Source of the DNA: an uncultured Clostridia bacterium
Lineage (GTDB): Bacteria; Bacillota; Clostridia; Christensenellales; Borkfalkiaceae
Length of the DNA: 64,000 nt
Reading direction: 5' to 3'
NCBI GenBank assembly: GCA_947628505.1
Contig: CANRAD010000003.1
Location: 1 to 64,000, forward strand
Of the stretch, positions 38,834 to 48,331 are shown piece by piece. Positions within the stretch are counted from its first letter, which is position 1, and each line of letters starts with the position of its first letter. Made by a program: the position numbers and the translations under genes. The notes beneath the pieces were generated by a model. That model did no database searches. It was not told where the DNA came from and saw nothing but the letters and a program-made list of their open reading frames with translations.

Positions 38834-38986
38834 ATGGAAAACATTAATTACGATATCGCATGCAACGTTTCAAGTTGCAGACACAATTATAAGGGTTGCA
38901 ACTGCACGCTCGATAAAATAACCGTGGGTTGCGCCTGCCACGAAGACGACTGCACCTGCTGCAAGAGCTATTCGGAAACCCTTTAA
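38834..38986 (+). CDS. DUF1540-like Cys-rich small protein
   Basis: MENINYDIACNVSSCRHNYKGCNCTLDKITVGCACHEDDCTCCKSYSETL; SD ggaggtg; absent from ORF track. Confidence 0.8.
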   Translation: MENINYDIACNVSSCRHNYKGCNCTLDKITVGCACHEDDCTCCKSYSETL

Positions 38987-39167
38987 AAGGAATTTTCCGA
39001 AATTCTTATCGTCAGACAAAGTCCCCGCCGCGACGGCGGGGCGAACGAAGCAAAAAAGTCTCCCCGTTATGAAATCGGGGAGACTTTTATTTTATTGCGC
39101 CGTGCCGGAGGTAAATCAGCAAAAACGCTTTATGTAGCTATGCCGCGCCTTGTGCGGCGAACCGTAT

Positions 39168-41018
39168 TCAATCGAAATAGCGCTTGCCCGGCTCGCATGC
39201 ATACTCGCAGGAGACGGACGAAACTTCCTCTTCGCCGTCAACCCAAATATCTATTATAAGCGGGAAAGAAGAACTTTCGCTTGCTCCATTCGGATTTATA
39301 CCGAACACAATCTTGCCGCCGATAAGCGACGCGGACACTTCGACTTCAAACCAGCGACAGTCCGTGCCCGTTTTTACACCGGATACCACTTCGCCCGTTA
39401 TGGTACAAAGCGCAGTGCCGCCGCTTTGAACCACACCTCTACTCGGTCCATTGTAACTTGCCGCCGCTTTCTGTGCCGAACTGTCATAAACACGCACAAA
39501 GTTACTTCCGATATTAAGTCCTCTGGTTGCGTCGCAGTTTATAAACTCCACGCGGTATTTCCCCGCTTTGGTTATGGGAATGGAAAAGAAACGGTTACCG
39601 CTTTCTTTTGCGTTAACATAATATATGCCGGCGTTTTCCACGGAAACGGGCGAGGTATAAGCTGTTCCCGTCCATTCAAGCGTGCCTACATACTCTATAT
39701 TTTGTTCTTCACTGCACCCGGAGCATTGTATTTTTATATTGCCGCCTGACGGTTCGGGATCTCCGATATCCCCCGAACTTACAAAACTATGCCCTTTGGC
39801 GGGAATAACTTTATTTATCGAAGTTTTCGACATTACGTTATCGTCTGAGGCAAATGCGAGGTGGCAAACTTCGCACTCGTAATAGGCCGGATTGCCGGGC
39901 TCCGTGCATGTTGCATCTTGCGCGGACACGAGGCTGCCGAAGCGATGGCCGGTAGGCTGAACCGTCCAGCCGTTGTAATCATCGACAGGCTCCATGTCTT
40001 TATTGAAATCTTGGTTGCAAGAAGTGCAATGATAATGCTCGTCTTCCCAAGGATCCGTGCACGAATAATTTGCAGCCGGAGTTTGTACGCAATTTTCCTT
40101 AGTGTGCTGTTTTTGGGGAATTACCCACTCCTCGTCTTCTTCATAGGGAATTTTGTATTCGTCGAACGCTTTTGAGCACTTATTGCAAGTGTAGTATTTT
40201 ACGTTGCCGGCATGCTGACAAGTGGCCGGACTTGCGGGATGCTCTACGTATTCGTGGCTTTCGGGGATAACAATATCGTCTATTTCCTCCTCCGCGCGAT
40301 CGTCGGAGAAATAATGGTGGCAAACTTCGCACTCGTAATAGGCCGGATTGCCTTTTTCCGTGCACGTTGCTTCCTTACTCTCGTGGAGCGCGCCGAGCTT
40401 GTGGCCCTTTGCCTCGGACTGCACGATGAAAATAACTTCTTCGCCATCGATATCGACCGAATATGTGGCTTCGCCGCCATTCGTGCAATCGGCCGTATCG
40501 CTCTTCAATACGTATCCTTCTGCTGAAAGCGCGGGCAGAGGTTTGGTTTGCTCGTGTTCCGAAACGCCTACATCACAGTCTTTACATTCGCGCTTAACTT
40601 CGCCGGCAGACTGTTTGGAAGGCAATTGAGATACCGTCCATTTGCCGTAATTGTGGCCCTTGGCCGCGGTGGAAGCGCTGAAAGAAATTTCATCGCCTTC
40701 AACCGTGATGGTATACGTACCTTCGCCGCCGTCCGTGCAATTAGCCGTATCGTCCGTTATTGAGTACGCCGAATCGGAAAGCGCGGGCAGCGGGCGCGTC
40801 TGGGCGTGTCCCTCTTCGCCTTCGCCGCATTTGCCACATTCGCGCTTGACTTCGCCGCCCGAACTCTGCGTAGGCATTTGGGATATCGTCCAATTGCCGT
40901 AACTGTGGGTGTGTGCGCCTTTACCTTCGGGAGCGCATGCCACACAGCAAAGCGCCGCAACGCTCACGCAAGCAGACGCAAGCGCCGCGACAATGATCTT
41001 CTTTGCGTTGATTTTCAT
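39168..41018 (-). CDS. Cys-rich repeat lipoprotein
   Basis: MKINAKKIIVAALASACVSVAALCCVACAPEGKG; several CxxC-containing repeats (CTEKGNPAYYECEVCHHYF, CQHAGNVKYYTCNKCSKAF, CTEPGNPAYYECEVCHLAF) then a C-terminal beta-rich domain. Confidence 0.85.
   Translation of the reverse strand: MKINAKKIIVAALASACVSVAALCCVACAPEGKGAHTHSYGNWTISQMPTQSSGGEVKRECGKCGEGEEGHAQTRPLPALSDSAYSITDDTANCTDGGEGTYTITVEGDEISFSASTAAKGHNYGKWTVSQLPSKQSAGEVKRECKDCDVGVSEHEQTKPLPALSAEGYVLKSDTADCTNGGEATYSVDIDGEEVIFIVQSEAKGHKLGALHESKEATCTEKGNPAYYECEVCHHYFSDDRAEEEIDDIVIPESHEYVEHPASPATCQHAGNVKYYTCNKCSKAFDEYKIPYEEDEEWVIPQKQHTKENCVQTPAANYSCTDPWEDEHYHCTSCNQDFNKDMEPVDDYNGWTVQPTGHRFGSLVSAQDATCTEPGNPAYYECEVCHLAFASDDNVMSKTSINKVIPAKGHSFVSSGDIGDPEPSGGNIKIQCSGCSEEQNIEYVGTLEWTGTAYTSPVSVENAGIYYVNAKESGNRFFSIPITKAGKYRVEFINCDATRGLNIGSNFVRVYDSSAQKAAASYNGPSRGVVQSGGTALCTITGEVVSGVKTGTDCRWFEVEVSASLIGGKIVFGINPNGASESSSFPLIIDIWVDGEEEVSSVSCEYACEPGKRYFD
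39860..39896. repeat. 37-bp exact direct repeat, copy 1
   Basis: ggtggcaaacttcgcactcgtaataggccggattgcc. Confidence 0.9.
40316..40352. repeat. 37-bp exact direct repeat, copy 2
   Basis: Identical to 39860-39896, 456 bp (152 codons) away. Confidence 0.9.
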
Positions 41019-41087
41019 TTTTACAACCTCACTATTAATTTAAAAATCTTGCGGAAAATCAATTTCTTCCTCAACTTCTATATCGAC

Positions 41088-41118
41088 ATTATACTTGCCC
41101 CCCCCCACGGGTTGTCAA
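41088..41118 (-). promoter_or_regulatory. Promoter with homopolymeric G tract in the spacer, upstream of the repeat lipoprotein
   Basis: Minus strand TTGACA-ACCCGTGGGGGGGGGCAAG-TATAAT: consensus -35 and -10, 19-nt spacer containing G9 (41098-41106). Confidence 0.85.
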
Positions 41119-41411
41119 GCGTTTTATCCACATTTTTTGAATTTTTATGAAAAATTTTAAAAAAATTCGGCGCTCATATTTGAAAGAGCGCAGATTTTAT
41201 ATTTTTATTCAAAAATTATGAATATTCAATAGGCGCGCACGAAGAAAACCGAGGAGGAAACCGCTTCGGACTATATACTCTCTGCCTTTATACCATATTT
41301 ATATAATCTGGTTTGAAGCTATGTGTCCGCACATAGCGAAGCCTGTTCATGCTATGCGATAAGTCCTCGTTAGGGGATATTTCAAAGGCTCGGGCAGTTT
41401 CAAGAAATACA

Positions 41412-41444
41412 AAAGCGCCCGGCTTTTCAAAGCCGGGCGCTTTA
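41412..41444 (-). terminator. Terminator of CvpA-like gene
   Basis: aaaagcgcccggcttttcaaagccgggcgcttta. Confidence 0.75.
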
Positions 41445-41456
41445 TTGCGCCGCATT

Positions 41457-42545
41457 TTATGCCGCAGAAGGCACAAGCCAATCGCGGAGGGGAATTATGG
41501 TCGGCATACCGTATGCGAGCAAAATGTTCTTGCCGTAGAAGAACACCGCCACGAAACTGTTTTCGAAATATGCGTTCAGAGAGCTCATGAAAGGTTGGTC
41601 GCTCAGCGGCTGTATAATGCTTGCAAGCACGAGCAAAATGCCGACGAGAATGAGCCACGATACGATTGCGCCGAATATTCCGTCCGCAATGTAGAAGGAA
41701 TTGCCGAACCGTGCAAAATTTATGAACTTCGGAACGAGCACGGCTATGATTATCACAACCACGAGCATTACGAGGAACAATCCGGCCGTGAGAATCCATC
41801 TCGCGATGTCGAGAGTGGTTATTTTGATACTCTCCAATATCGAGGACATTCCCGACAGCCAGCCAGATATCGTATTCTCGATGCCTGCGGCCGCGGAATC
41901 GAACGCGGCAACGTGGAACGCAAGGTTATATGCGGCGAAGCCTATGCCTATAACCATACCAAGGACAATGAGGCTCCAAAGCGACGAGACTATTCCGCTC
42001 GCAAAACCGCTCTTTATTCCCATATACATAATGCCTATGACAAAGAGGTCGACGGTAAGCGTTCTCAATATCGGCCACATGGGCCCCGCATAGATATCCG
42101 ATACGGAGTCTTTTATGGGTTGATAACTTATTATGTCGATAGCGGCGAGAACGGCGAGGGAAAATATGAGAGCTATCGTAAAGCCTTTTAACGCGAGCGT
42201 ACCTCCGCCCAACAGTCGGTTGACCGCGTTTAAGCCCTTTGAGGGATTGCCCTCCTCAATGCGCTTTTTCATCGCCTTGTCAAGAGCCTTTTTTATAAGT
42301 CCCGAAAGCCCTATCAAAAGCAATATGAAAACGGCCGTGAGTATGAGCATCACCGTACCGGGAATGGCCGGACTGCCTTTCACGTTTTTTAAAATCGCGC
42401 CGAATACGAACGCCAACAAGTAGGTCAGCCAGAGCTCGTTCGCCCATGTTTTGGCCGCGCCGAAGCCCTTAAAGAGCCCTACCGCAAGCCCAATCAAGGC
42501 AAAGAGCACAAGGCATACAACGATTATCACGCTTGCTATACTCAA
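41457..42545 (-). CDS. CvpA-like multi-pass membrane protein
   Basis: Multiple TM helices, N-terminal VIIVVCLVLFALIGLAVGLFKGF resembling CvpA; low-detail call. Confidence 0.6.
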   Translation of the reverse strand: MSIASVIIVVCLVLFALIGLAVGLFKGFGAAKTWANELWLTYLLAFVFGAILKNVKGSPAIPGTVMLILTAVFILLLIGLSGLIKKALDKAMKKRIEEGNPSKGLNAVNRLLGGGTLALKGFTIALIFSLAVLAAIDIISYQPIKDSVSDIYAGPMWPILRTLTVDLFVIGIMYMGIKSGFASGIVSSLWSLIVLGMVIGIGFAAYNLAFHVAAFDSAAAGIENTISGWLSGMSSILESIKITTLDIARWILTAGLFLVMLVVVIIIAVLVPKFINFARFGNSFYIADGIFGAIVSWLILVGILLVLASIIQPLSDQPFMSSLNAYFENSFVAVFFYGKNILLAYGMPTIIPLRDWLVPSAA

Positions 42546-42574
42546 AAAACTACCTCCGCTTATTTCGGATTTTT

Positions 42575-44218
42575 TTATTTATTGAAGTTATCTTTTAAAG
42601 AAACTATCTCTGTGAGAAGAAGGTTTTCACCCGCGCATTTCTTGTAATAACCGGTGCGCATGAGTTGGAAAGGCGTATCCGCGCAACTTTCGTAAAGATA
42701 GGGCTCCGCCTTGCCGTAAACTATTTTTTCGCTGTTTTTGTTGAGACGCTCGGCGTAGTCCTGATCGGGATACAGTTCGTCCGTCAAAAGCGACTCGTAC
42801 TGTCTGAATTCGGCGTCTTTGCCGTACTTCGCGTCAACCCACTGTATTACGCCCTTGGCCTTTATATCCGTGGGCAAATTGCTTCCGCTGCGCGTTTCGG
42901 GGAAATATGTGCACAGCAATTCTTGAACCTCGCCGTTTTCATCGAGCTTTACGTCGTCGCAACGCACGATGTACGCGCCTTTGAGGCGCACAAACCCGCC
43001 CTTTTGCAATCTTTTGTATTTTGGAGGCGGATCGAGAGAAAAATCGTCTCTGTCTATATATACCGTACCCGTGAACTTTATAGTGCGCGAACCGACGTTT
43101 TTTACCGGATTTTTTTCAAATTCAAGCTCTTCTTCGCCGGAATAGTTGGTTACGGTCAATTTTACGGGATTGAGTACGGCCATAGCCCTTTCTGCGTTTT
43201 CGTTCAGATTATCGCGTATGCAACTGTCGAGTTGGGCGGAGCTGACCACGGAATAATTCTTTGCCACTCCCACGTCGGCGCAGAATTTTTTGAGTGCCTC
43301 CGGCGGAACGCCGCGGTTTTTCAAGCCCATTATCGTGGGCATTCTCGGATCGTCCCAACCGCGCACGAAGCCCTCGTCCACGAGTTTTTTCAGATACCTC
43401 TTCGACATAAGCGTATTAGTTATGTTCAAGCGGGCAAATTCTATCTGTCTGGGAACGGGCGCGGGAAAACCGGCCTTTTCTATTACCCAATCGTACAGCG
43501 GGCGGTGATTTTCGAATTCGAGGGAGCAGAGCGAATGAGTTATGCCCTCTATTGCGTCTGAAAGCGGGTGCGCGAAATCGTACATGGGATATATGCACCA
43601 TTTGTCTCCCGTTCTGTAATGACTGACGTGCGCTATCCTGTAAATCACCGGATCGCGCATGTTGAGATTAGGCGAGGCCATATCTATTTTTGCGCGCAAA
43701 ACGCGCGAACCGTCCGGATACAGTCCCTCTTTCATTTCGCGGAAAAGTTTCAAATTTTCTTCTACGCTTCTGTTCCTGTAAGGAGACGGCGTGCCGGGCT
43801 CCGTCAAAGTGCCGCGCGTCGCGGTTATTTCCTCTGCGGAGAGGTCGCACACGTAAGCGTTGCCGTCGAGAATGTATTTTTCGGCAATTTCATACAGTTT
43901 GTCGTAATAATCGGAGGCGAATACCAACCTGTCGGGCTCGAATCCCAGCCATTTGACGGCGTCTACGATTGAATTGACGTATTCGTAATCCTCTTTGGCC
44001 GGATTGGTATCGTCCATGCGCAGATTGAGTTCGCCGCCGTAACGCGCCTTTACTCCGAAGTTTATGCACATTGCCTTTATATGGCCTATGTGCAGATATC
44101 CGTTGGGTTCGGGAGGAAAGCGCACTTTGATATTATTGCCGACGGGTTCGAATTTACCCGCTTCGAGCTCTTCGTTTATAAATTGTTCTATAAAATTCGT
44201 TGCCTCGGGAAGTTGCAT
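42575..44218 (-). CDS. glnS: Glutaminyl-tRNA synthetase
   Basis: FPPEPNGYLHIGHIKAMCINFG, YDFAHPLSDAIEGITHSLCSLEFENHRPLYDW, NTLMSKRYL. Confidence 0.95.
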   Translation of the reverse strand: MQLPEATNFIEQFINEELEAGKFEPVGNNIKVRFPPEPNGYLHIGHIKAMCINFGVKARYGGELNLRMDDTNPAKEDYEYVNSIVDAVKWLGFEPDRLVFASDYYDKLYEIAEKYILDGNAYVCDLSAEEITATRGTLTEPGTPSPYRNRSVEENLKLFREMKEGLYPDGSRVLRAKIDMASPNLNMRDPVIYRIAHVSHYRTGDKWCIYPMYDFAHPLSDAIEGITHSLCSLEFENHRPLYDWVIEKAGFPAPVPRQIEFARLNITNTLMSKRYLKKLVDEGFVRGWDDPRMPTIMGLKNRGVPPEALKKFCADVGVAKNYSVVSSAQLDSCIRDNLNENAERAMAVLNPVKLTVTNYSGEEELEFEKNPVKNVGSRTIKFTGTVYIDRDDFSLDPPPKYKRLQKGGFVRLKGAYIVRCDDVKLDENGEVQELLCTYFPETRSGSNLPTDIKAKGVIQWVDAKYGKDAEFRQYESLLTDELYPDQDYAERLNKNSEKIVYGKAEPYLYESCADTPFQLMRTGYYKKCAGENLLLTEIVSLKDNFNK

Positions 44219-44269
44219 TTGTTGCCTCGGAAAATTTGTTTAAGCTCTTTGCCTGTTTTCGCGAATATA

Positions 44270-45931
44270 TCACGAAAGACCTGTGATAACTCCGTTTTCG
44301 TCTATGTCTATGCGCTCGGCGCAAGGTGTTTTCGAAAGACCGGGCATAAGCATTATTTCTCCGGCCACGGCAACTATAAATCCCGCGCCGCCTTTATAGA
44401 TTATGTCCTTTACGTATATTCTGAAACCCGTGGGACGCGCAAGTTTTTTTGCGTCGTCGGAGAGAGAATATTGGGTTTTTGCGATTATCACCGGCAAGCC
44501 CTTTATGCCGTTTTCGGAGAGAATTTTTATTTTAGAGAGAGCCGCGTCCGAAAAATCCGCGCCATCGCCGCCGTATACGGAAGTTACTATATCGTTTACT
44601 TTCTTCTCGACGGAATCGTTCAAATCGTAAGCGAAATGCAGTTCGGACGGCTTATCGCACTCGGCGATAACAGCCTCGGCGAGTTCCTTTCCGCCCTCGC
44701 CGCCTTTGAGGAACACGTCGGTAAACACCGCCTTTGCGCCGACGGCTTCACAAGATTTCAGAACCGTATTTATTTCCGCCTCGGTGTCGGTTGCAAAGCG
44801 GTTCATTGCAACTACTACGGGCTTTTTATATACGTTTACGATATTTTCTATATGTTTCAAAAGATTGGGCAGACCGGCTTCAAGCGCGTTCAGGTTTTCT
44901 TCGGAGAGCATATTCTTATCCGCTCCTCCGTGAAGTTTGAGCGCCTTTACCGTTGCGACAATCACAACGCAATCGGGCTCTATACCGGCTATGCGGCATT
45001 TCGTATCGAGAAATTTTTCCGCGCCGAGGTCCGCGCCGAAACCGGCTTCCGTAACCGTGTAATCCGCGAGCGTCATCGCCGTGTAAGTGGCGCGCACAGA
45101 ATTGCAACCGTGCGCGATGTTGGCGAAAGGTCCGCCGTGGACTATCGCGGGAGTGCCTTCGAGCGTCTGCACGAGATTAGGCTTTATCGCGTCTTTCAAA
45201 AGCGTTGCCATAGCCCCGTCGGCCTTCAACTGCCGCGCGCGGACGAATTTTCCGTCTTCGGAAACACCCACTACTATATTGCCTATTCTCTTTTTGAGAT
45301 CGGCAAGGTCGGTTGCAAGGCAGAGAATGGCCATAACCTCGCTCGCCGCGGTTATTTCGAAGCCCTCTTCTCTCTCGTAACCCGAACAACCTTTCATGGC
45401 GCCCGCTTCGTTTCTGAGCGTGAACTTTCTGAGCGCGCGGTCGTTCATATCCATGCAACGTTTGAAATATACCTCTTTTATTTTAAGCTCGTTGCCCCTG
45501 AGAATATGATTGTCTATCATGGCGCAAAGGAGATTGTTCGCCGCGGTTATGGCGTGCAAATCGCCCGTGAAGTGAAGATTGATATCCGCCATAGGCACGA
45601 CCTGCGCATAGCCGCCTCCGGCGGCGCCGCCCTTTATGCCGAATACCGGGCCGAGCGAGGGTTCTCTCAACGCAAGGCAGACTTTTTTGCCGAGGCGCGC
45701 CATGCCGTCGGCAAGGCCTATCGAAACGGTCGTCTTACCCTCGCCGCTCGCCGTGGGATTTATGGCCGTTACAAGCACGAGCTTGGAGCGCGGCTTTATT
45801 TCTTTAACGTTTATCTTGGCCTTGTATTTGCCGTACAATTCGAGGTCGTCCTCGCAAAGTCCGAGTTTTGCGGCTATTTCACGAATGTCGCGAAGTTTGC
45901 AACTCTCGGCTATCTCTATATCGGAAAGCAT
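44270..45931 (-). CDS. fhs: Formate--tetrahydrofolate ligase
   Basis: VLVTAINPTASGEGKTTVSIGLADGM, REPSLGPVFGIKGGAAGGGYAQVVPMADINLHFTGD. Confidence 0.98.
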   Translation of the reverse strand: MLSDIEIAESCKLRDIREIAAKLGLCEDDLELYGKYKAKINVKEIKPRSKLVLVTAINPTASGEGKTTVSIGLADGMARLGKKVCLALREPSLGPVFGIKGGAAGGGYAQVVPMADINLHFTGDLHAITAANNLLCAMIDNHILRGNELKIKEVYFKRCMDMNDRALRKFTLRNEAGAMKGCSGYEREEGFEITAASEVMAILCLATDLADLKKRIGNIVVGVSEDGKFVRARQLKADGAMATLLKDAIKPNLVQTLEGTPAIVHGGPFANIAHGCNSVRATYTAMTLADYTVTEAGFGADLGAEKFLDTKCRIAGIEPDCVVIVATVKALKLHGGADKNMLSEENLNALEAGLPNLLKHIENIVNVYKKPVVVAMNRFATDTEAEINTVLKSCEAVGAKAVFTDVFLKGGEGGKELAEAVIAECDKPSELHFAYDLNDSVEKKVNDIVTSVYGGDGADFSDAALSKIKILSENGIKGLPVIIAKTQYSLSDDAKKLARPTGFRIYVKDIIYKGGAGFIVAVAGEIMLMPGLSKTPCAERIDIDENGVITGLS

Positions 45932-46263
45932 ATTAACTCCCTTAATAAATCATTTGATTTATTATAACATACCGCGCGGGCAAAAGTATATCTTTTTAAC
46001 GCGTTTTTTCAAAAATTAGTGCAACAGGCACATATCGCCGCCGACAAGGGTTAATCCGGGCAGACTCAAAGCCGCTTGCCGCGGGCGGAAGCAAAAAAAT
46101 ATTCAAACGAAAAATCAATGCGGATTTTTTTATTTGCCGCGTTTAGAAGTCGCAAATTTACGTTATAATATAAGTGAACAAAGGAAGACGGTAGGCACAG
46201 GATTCCCGGACACCGCAGCCTCCCCAAGTTATATAAAAATATAATTTTAAGGAGATTTTGTTT

Positions 46264-46671
46264 ATGAAACACTATTTACAGACCAGAAACAATAATTTGG
46301 ACACGTTCGACGTTTTCGACGATTTCTTTAAGCCGATGTTCTTCGACGAAACGAGCGAAATGAGGACGAATATCAAGGAAAACGAAAAGGACTACGAGCT
46401 CGACCTCGAATTGCCCGGATACGATAAAAACGACATACGTATAAGCCTTGACGACGGATATCTCACCGTAAGCGCCTCGAAAAAGAAAGAAGAGGGCAAA
46501 AAATATCTGAGAAGGGAAATTTCCGAAAACGTTTCGAGAAGTTATTACGTTGGCTCGAACATTACGAGAGAACAGGTAAAAGCGAAATACTCAAACGGTA
46601 TTCTCACTTTGAACGTTCCCAAAGACGCGCCTCAAAAACCCGAAACGAATAAGTTTATTCCCATAGAGTAA
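46264..46671 (+). CDS. Hsp20/alpha-crystallin small heat shock protein
   Basis: YELDLELPGYDKNDIRISLDDGYLTVSASK, ITREQVKAKYSNGILTLNVPK. Confidence 0.93.
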   Translation: MKHYLQTRNNNLDTFDVFDDFFKPMFFDETSEMRTNIKENEKDYELDLELPGYDKNDIRISLDDGYLTVSASKKKEEGKKYLRREISENVSRSYYVGSNITREQVKAKYSNGILTLNVPKDAPQKPETNKFIPIE

Positions 46672-46850
46672 ACTTTAAAAAGGCGCCCGCGGAAATCCGC
46701 GGGCGCCTCATTATTTTTATATTACGTCTGCTATTACCCCCTCTTTTGAGTTGACTTGAAAGGACAAATAACATAAAATAACATGGTAGCTTGAAGCTAC
46801 TCTCGATTTTTCCGACGCACTAAACCAAGTGCGTTCAAAAGGAGTTTTTT

Positions 46851-48233
46851 ATGGCAGAAGAAAAAAGAGCCGTAACGATGGACAAACTCGTAAATTTGTG
46901 CAAGGCGCGCGGAATCATATTCCCCGGCAGCGAAATTTACGGAGGCATGGGCAACACGTGGGACTACGGCCCCATCGGCGTGGAAATCAAAAACAATATC
47001 AAAAGAGCTTGGTGGAAACGCTTCGTTCAGGAGAGCGACAATTCATACGGAATAGACGCCGCAATACTTATGAATTCGCGCGTGTGGGAAGCGAGCGGAC
47101 ACACTACCTCCTTTTCCGATCCGAAAATGGACTGCAAAGAATGTAAGAGCCGCCACCGCGCCGACAATCTCATAGAAGCGCACTCGAAGGGAAAAGTCAA
47201 TCCCGACGTTATGACAAACGAGGAAATGGAAGCATATATCCGCGAACACCGCGTATGCTGCCCCATATGCGGTAAATTCAATTGGACGAATATCCGCACG
47301 TTCAATCTGATGTTCGAAACGTCGCGCGGAGTTACAGACGAAAGTCAGAACAAGATATACCTCCGCCCCGAAACCGCGCAGGGAGAATTCGTCAATTTTA
47401 TGAACGTACAGCGCACTACGCGCGCGAAAGTGCCGTTCGGCATAGCACAGATAGGCAAGGCGTTCAGAAACGAGATAACACCCGGAAACTTCATATTCCG
47501 TACAATAGAATTCGAACAGATGGAGCATCAGTGGTTCTGCAAAGAGGGAACCGACGTGCAATATTACGGAGAATTCAAGCAAAAAGCGTGGAAATTTTTG
47601 ACGGACCTCAACTTCTCGGAAGAGCATCTGCGCTTTAAAGACCACGACAAGCTCGCCCATTACGCAAAGTGCGCGTGCGACATACAGTATCTCTTCCCCA
47701 TGGGTTGGTCGGAACTCAACGGTATTCACAACCGCACGGATTACGACCTCTCCCGCCATCAGGAATTTTCCGGCAAGACGATGCAATATATCGATCCCGT
47801 TACGAACGAGAAATATATACCCTACGTTGTGGAATACTCGATAGGCGCCGACAGATTGATGCTCGCCGTGCTCACCGAGGCCTACGACGAAGAGACTTTA
47901 AGCGACGGCGAGACGAGAGTTGTTCTGCATTTGCACCCCGCGCTCGCGGCATATAAGGCGGCCGTTCTGCCCTTGCAGAAAAACCTCTCCGAAAAGGCCG
48001 AGGAGATATTCAAGGAACTCAGAAAACATTTCCCCGTAACATACGACGCCGCCGGCTCGATAGGCAAACGTTACAGACGTCAGGACGAAATCGGAACGCC
48101 TTATTGCATAACGATAGACTTCGACACTCTCAACGACGGCACCGTTACCGTTCGCGACAGAGATACTATGGAACAAGTGCGCATACACTCAGACGAACTC
48201 GCCGCTTATATATCTCAAAAGATAATATTCTGA
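46851..48233 (+). CDS. glyS: Glycyl-tRNA synthetase (alpha2 type)
   Basis: GSEIYGGMGNTWDYGPIGVEIKNNIKRAWW, MFETSRGVTDESQNKIYLRPETAQGEFVNF. Confidence 0.97.
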   Translation: MAEEKRAVTMDKLVNLCKARGIIFPGSEIYGGMGNTWDYGPIGVEIKNNIKRAWWKRFVQESDNSYGIDAAILMNSRVWEASGHTTSFSDPKMDCKECKSRHRADNLIEAHSKGKVNPDVMTNEEMEAYIREHRVCCPICGKFNWTNIRTFNLMFETSRGVTDESQNKIYLRPETAQGEFVNFMNVQRTTRAKVPFGIAQIGKAFRNEITPGNFIFRTIEFEQMEHQWFCKEGTDVQYYGEFKQKAWKFLTDLNFSEEHLRFKDHDKLAHYAKCACDIQYLFPMGWSELNGIHNRTDYDLSRHQEFSGKTMQYIDPVTNEKYIPYVVEYSIGADRLMLAVLTEAYDEETLSDGETRVVLHLHPALAAYKAAVLPLQKNLSEKAEEIFKELRKHFPVTYDAAGSIGKRYRRQDEIGTPYCITIDFDTLNDGTVTVRDRDTMEQVRIHSDELAAYISQKIIF

Positions 48234-48242
48234 AAACTCGAA

Positions 48243-48274
48243 TAATAAAACAATCCGCTAATAAAACAATCCGC
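48243..48274. repeat. Perfect tandem duplication, 16 bp x2
   Basis: TAATAAAACAATCCGC TAATAAAACAATCCGC; second copy enters the following terminator stem. Confidence 0.9.
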
Positions 48275-48310
48275 CGTCCGAAGCTATGCCCCGGACGGCG
48301 GATTTTTATC
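48268..48310 (+). terminator. Terminator after glyS
   Basis: aatccgccgtccg-aagctatgcc-ccggacggcggattttt. Confidence 0.8.
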
Positions 48311-48331
48311 AAGGAAGTACTTTTCGGTTAT

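Noticed and set aside
44081-45967. 628-aa plus-strand ORF
   Set aside because: Antisense shadow of glnS and fhs; no recognisable motifs, spans two real genes and their gap.
46740-46850. T-box upstream of glyS
   Set aside because: Only two short hairpins (GTAGCT-AGCTAC, ACGCACT-AGTGCGT) and a ~100-nt leader; no T-box signature.
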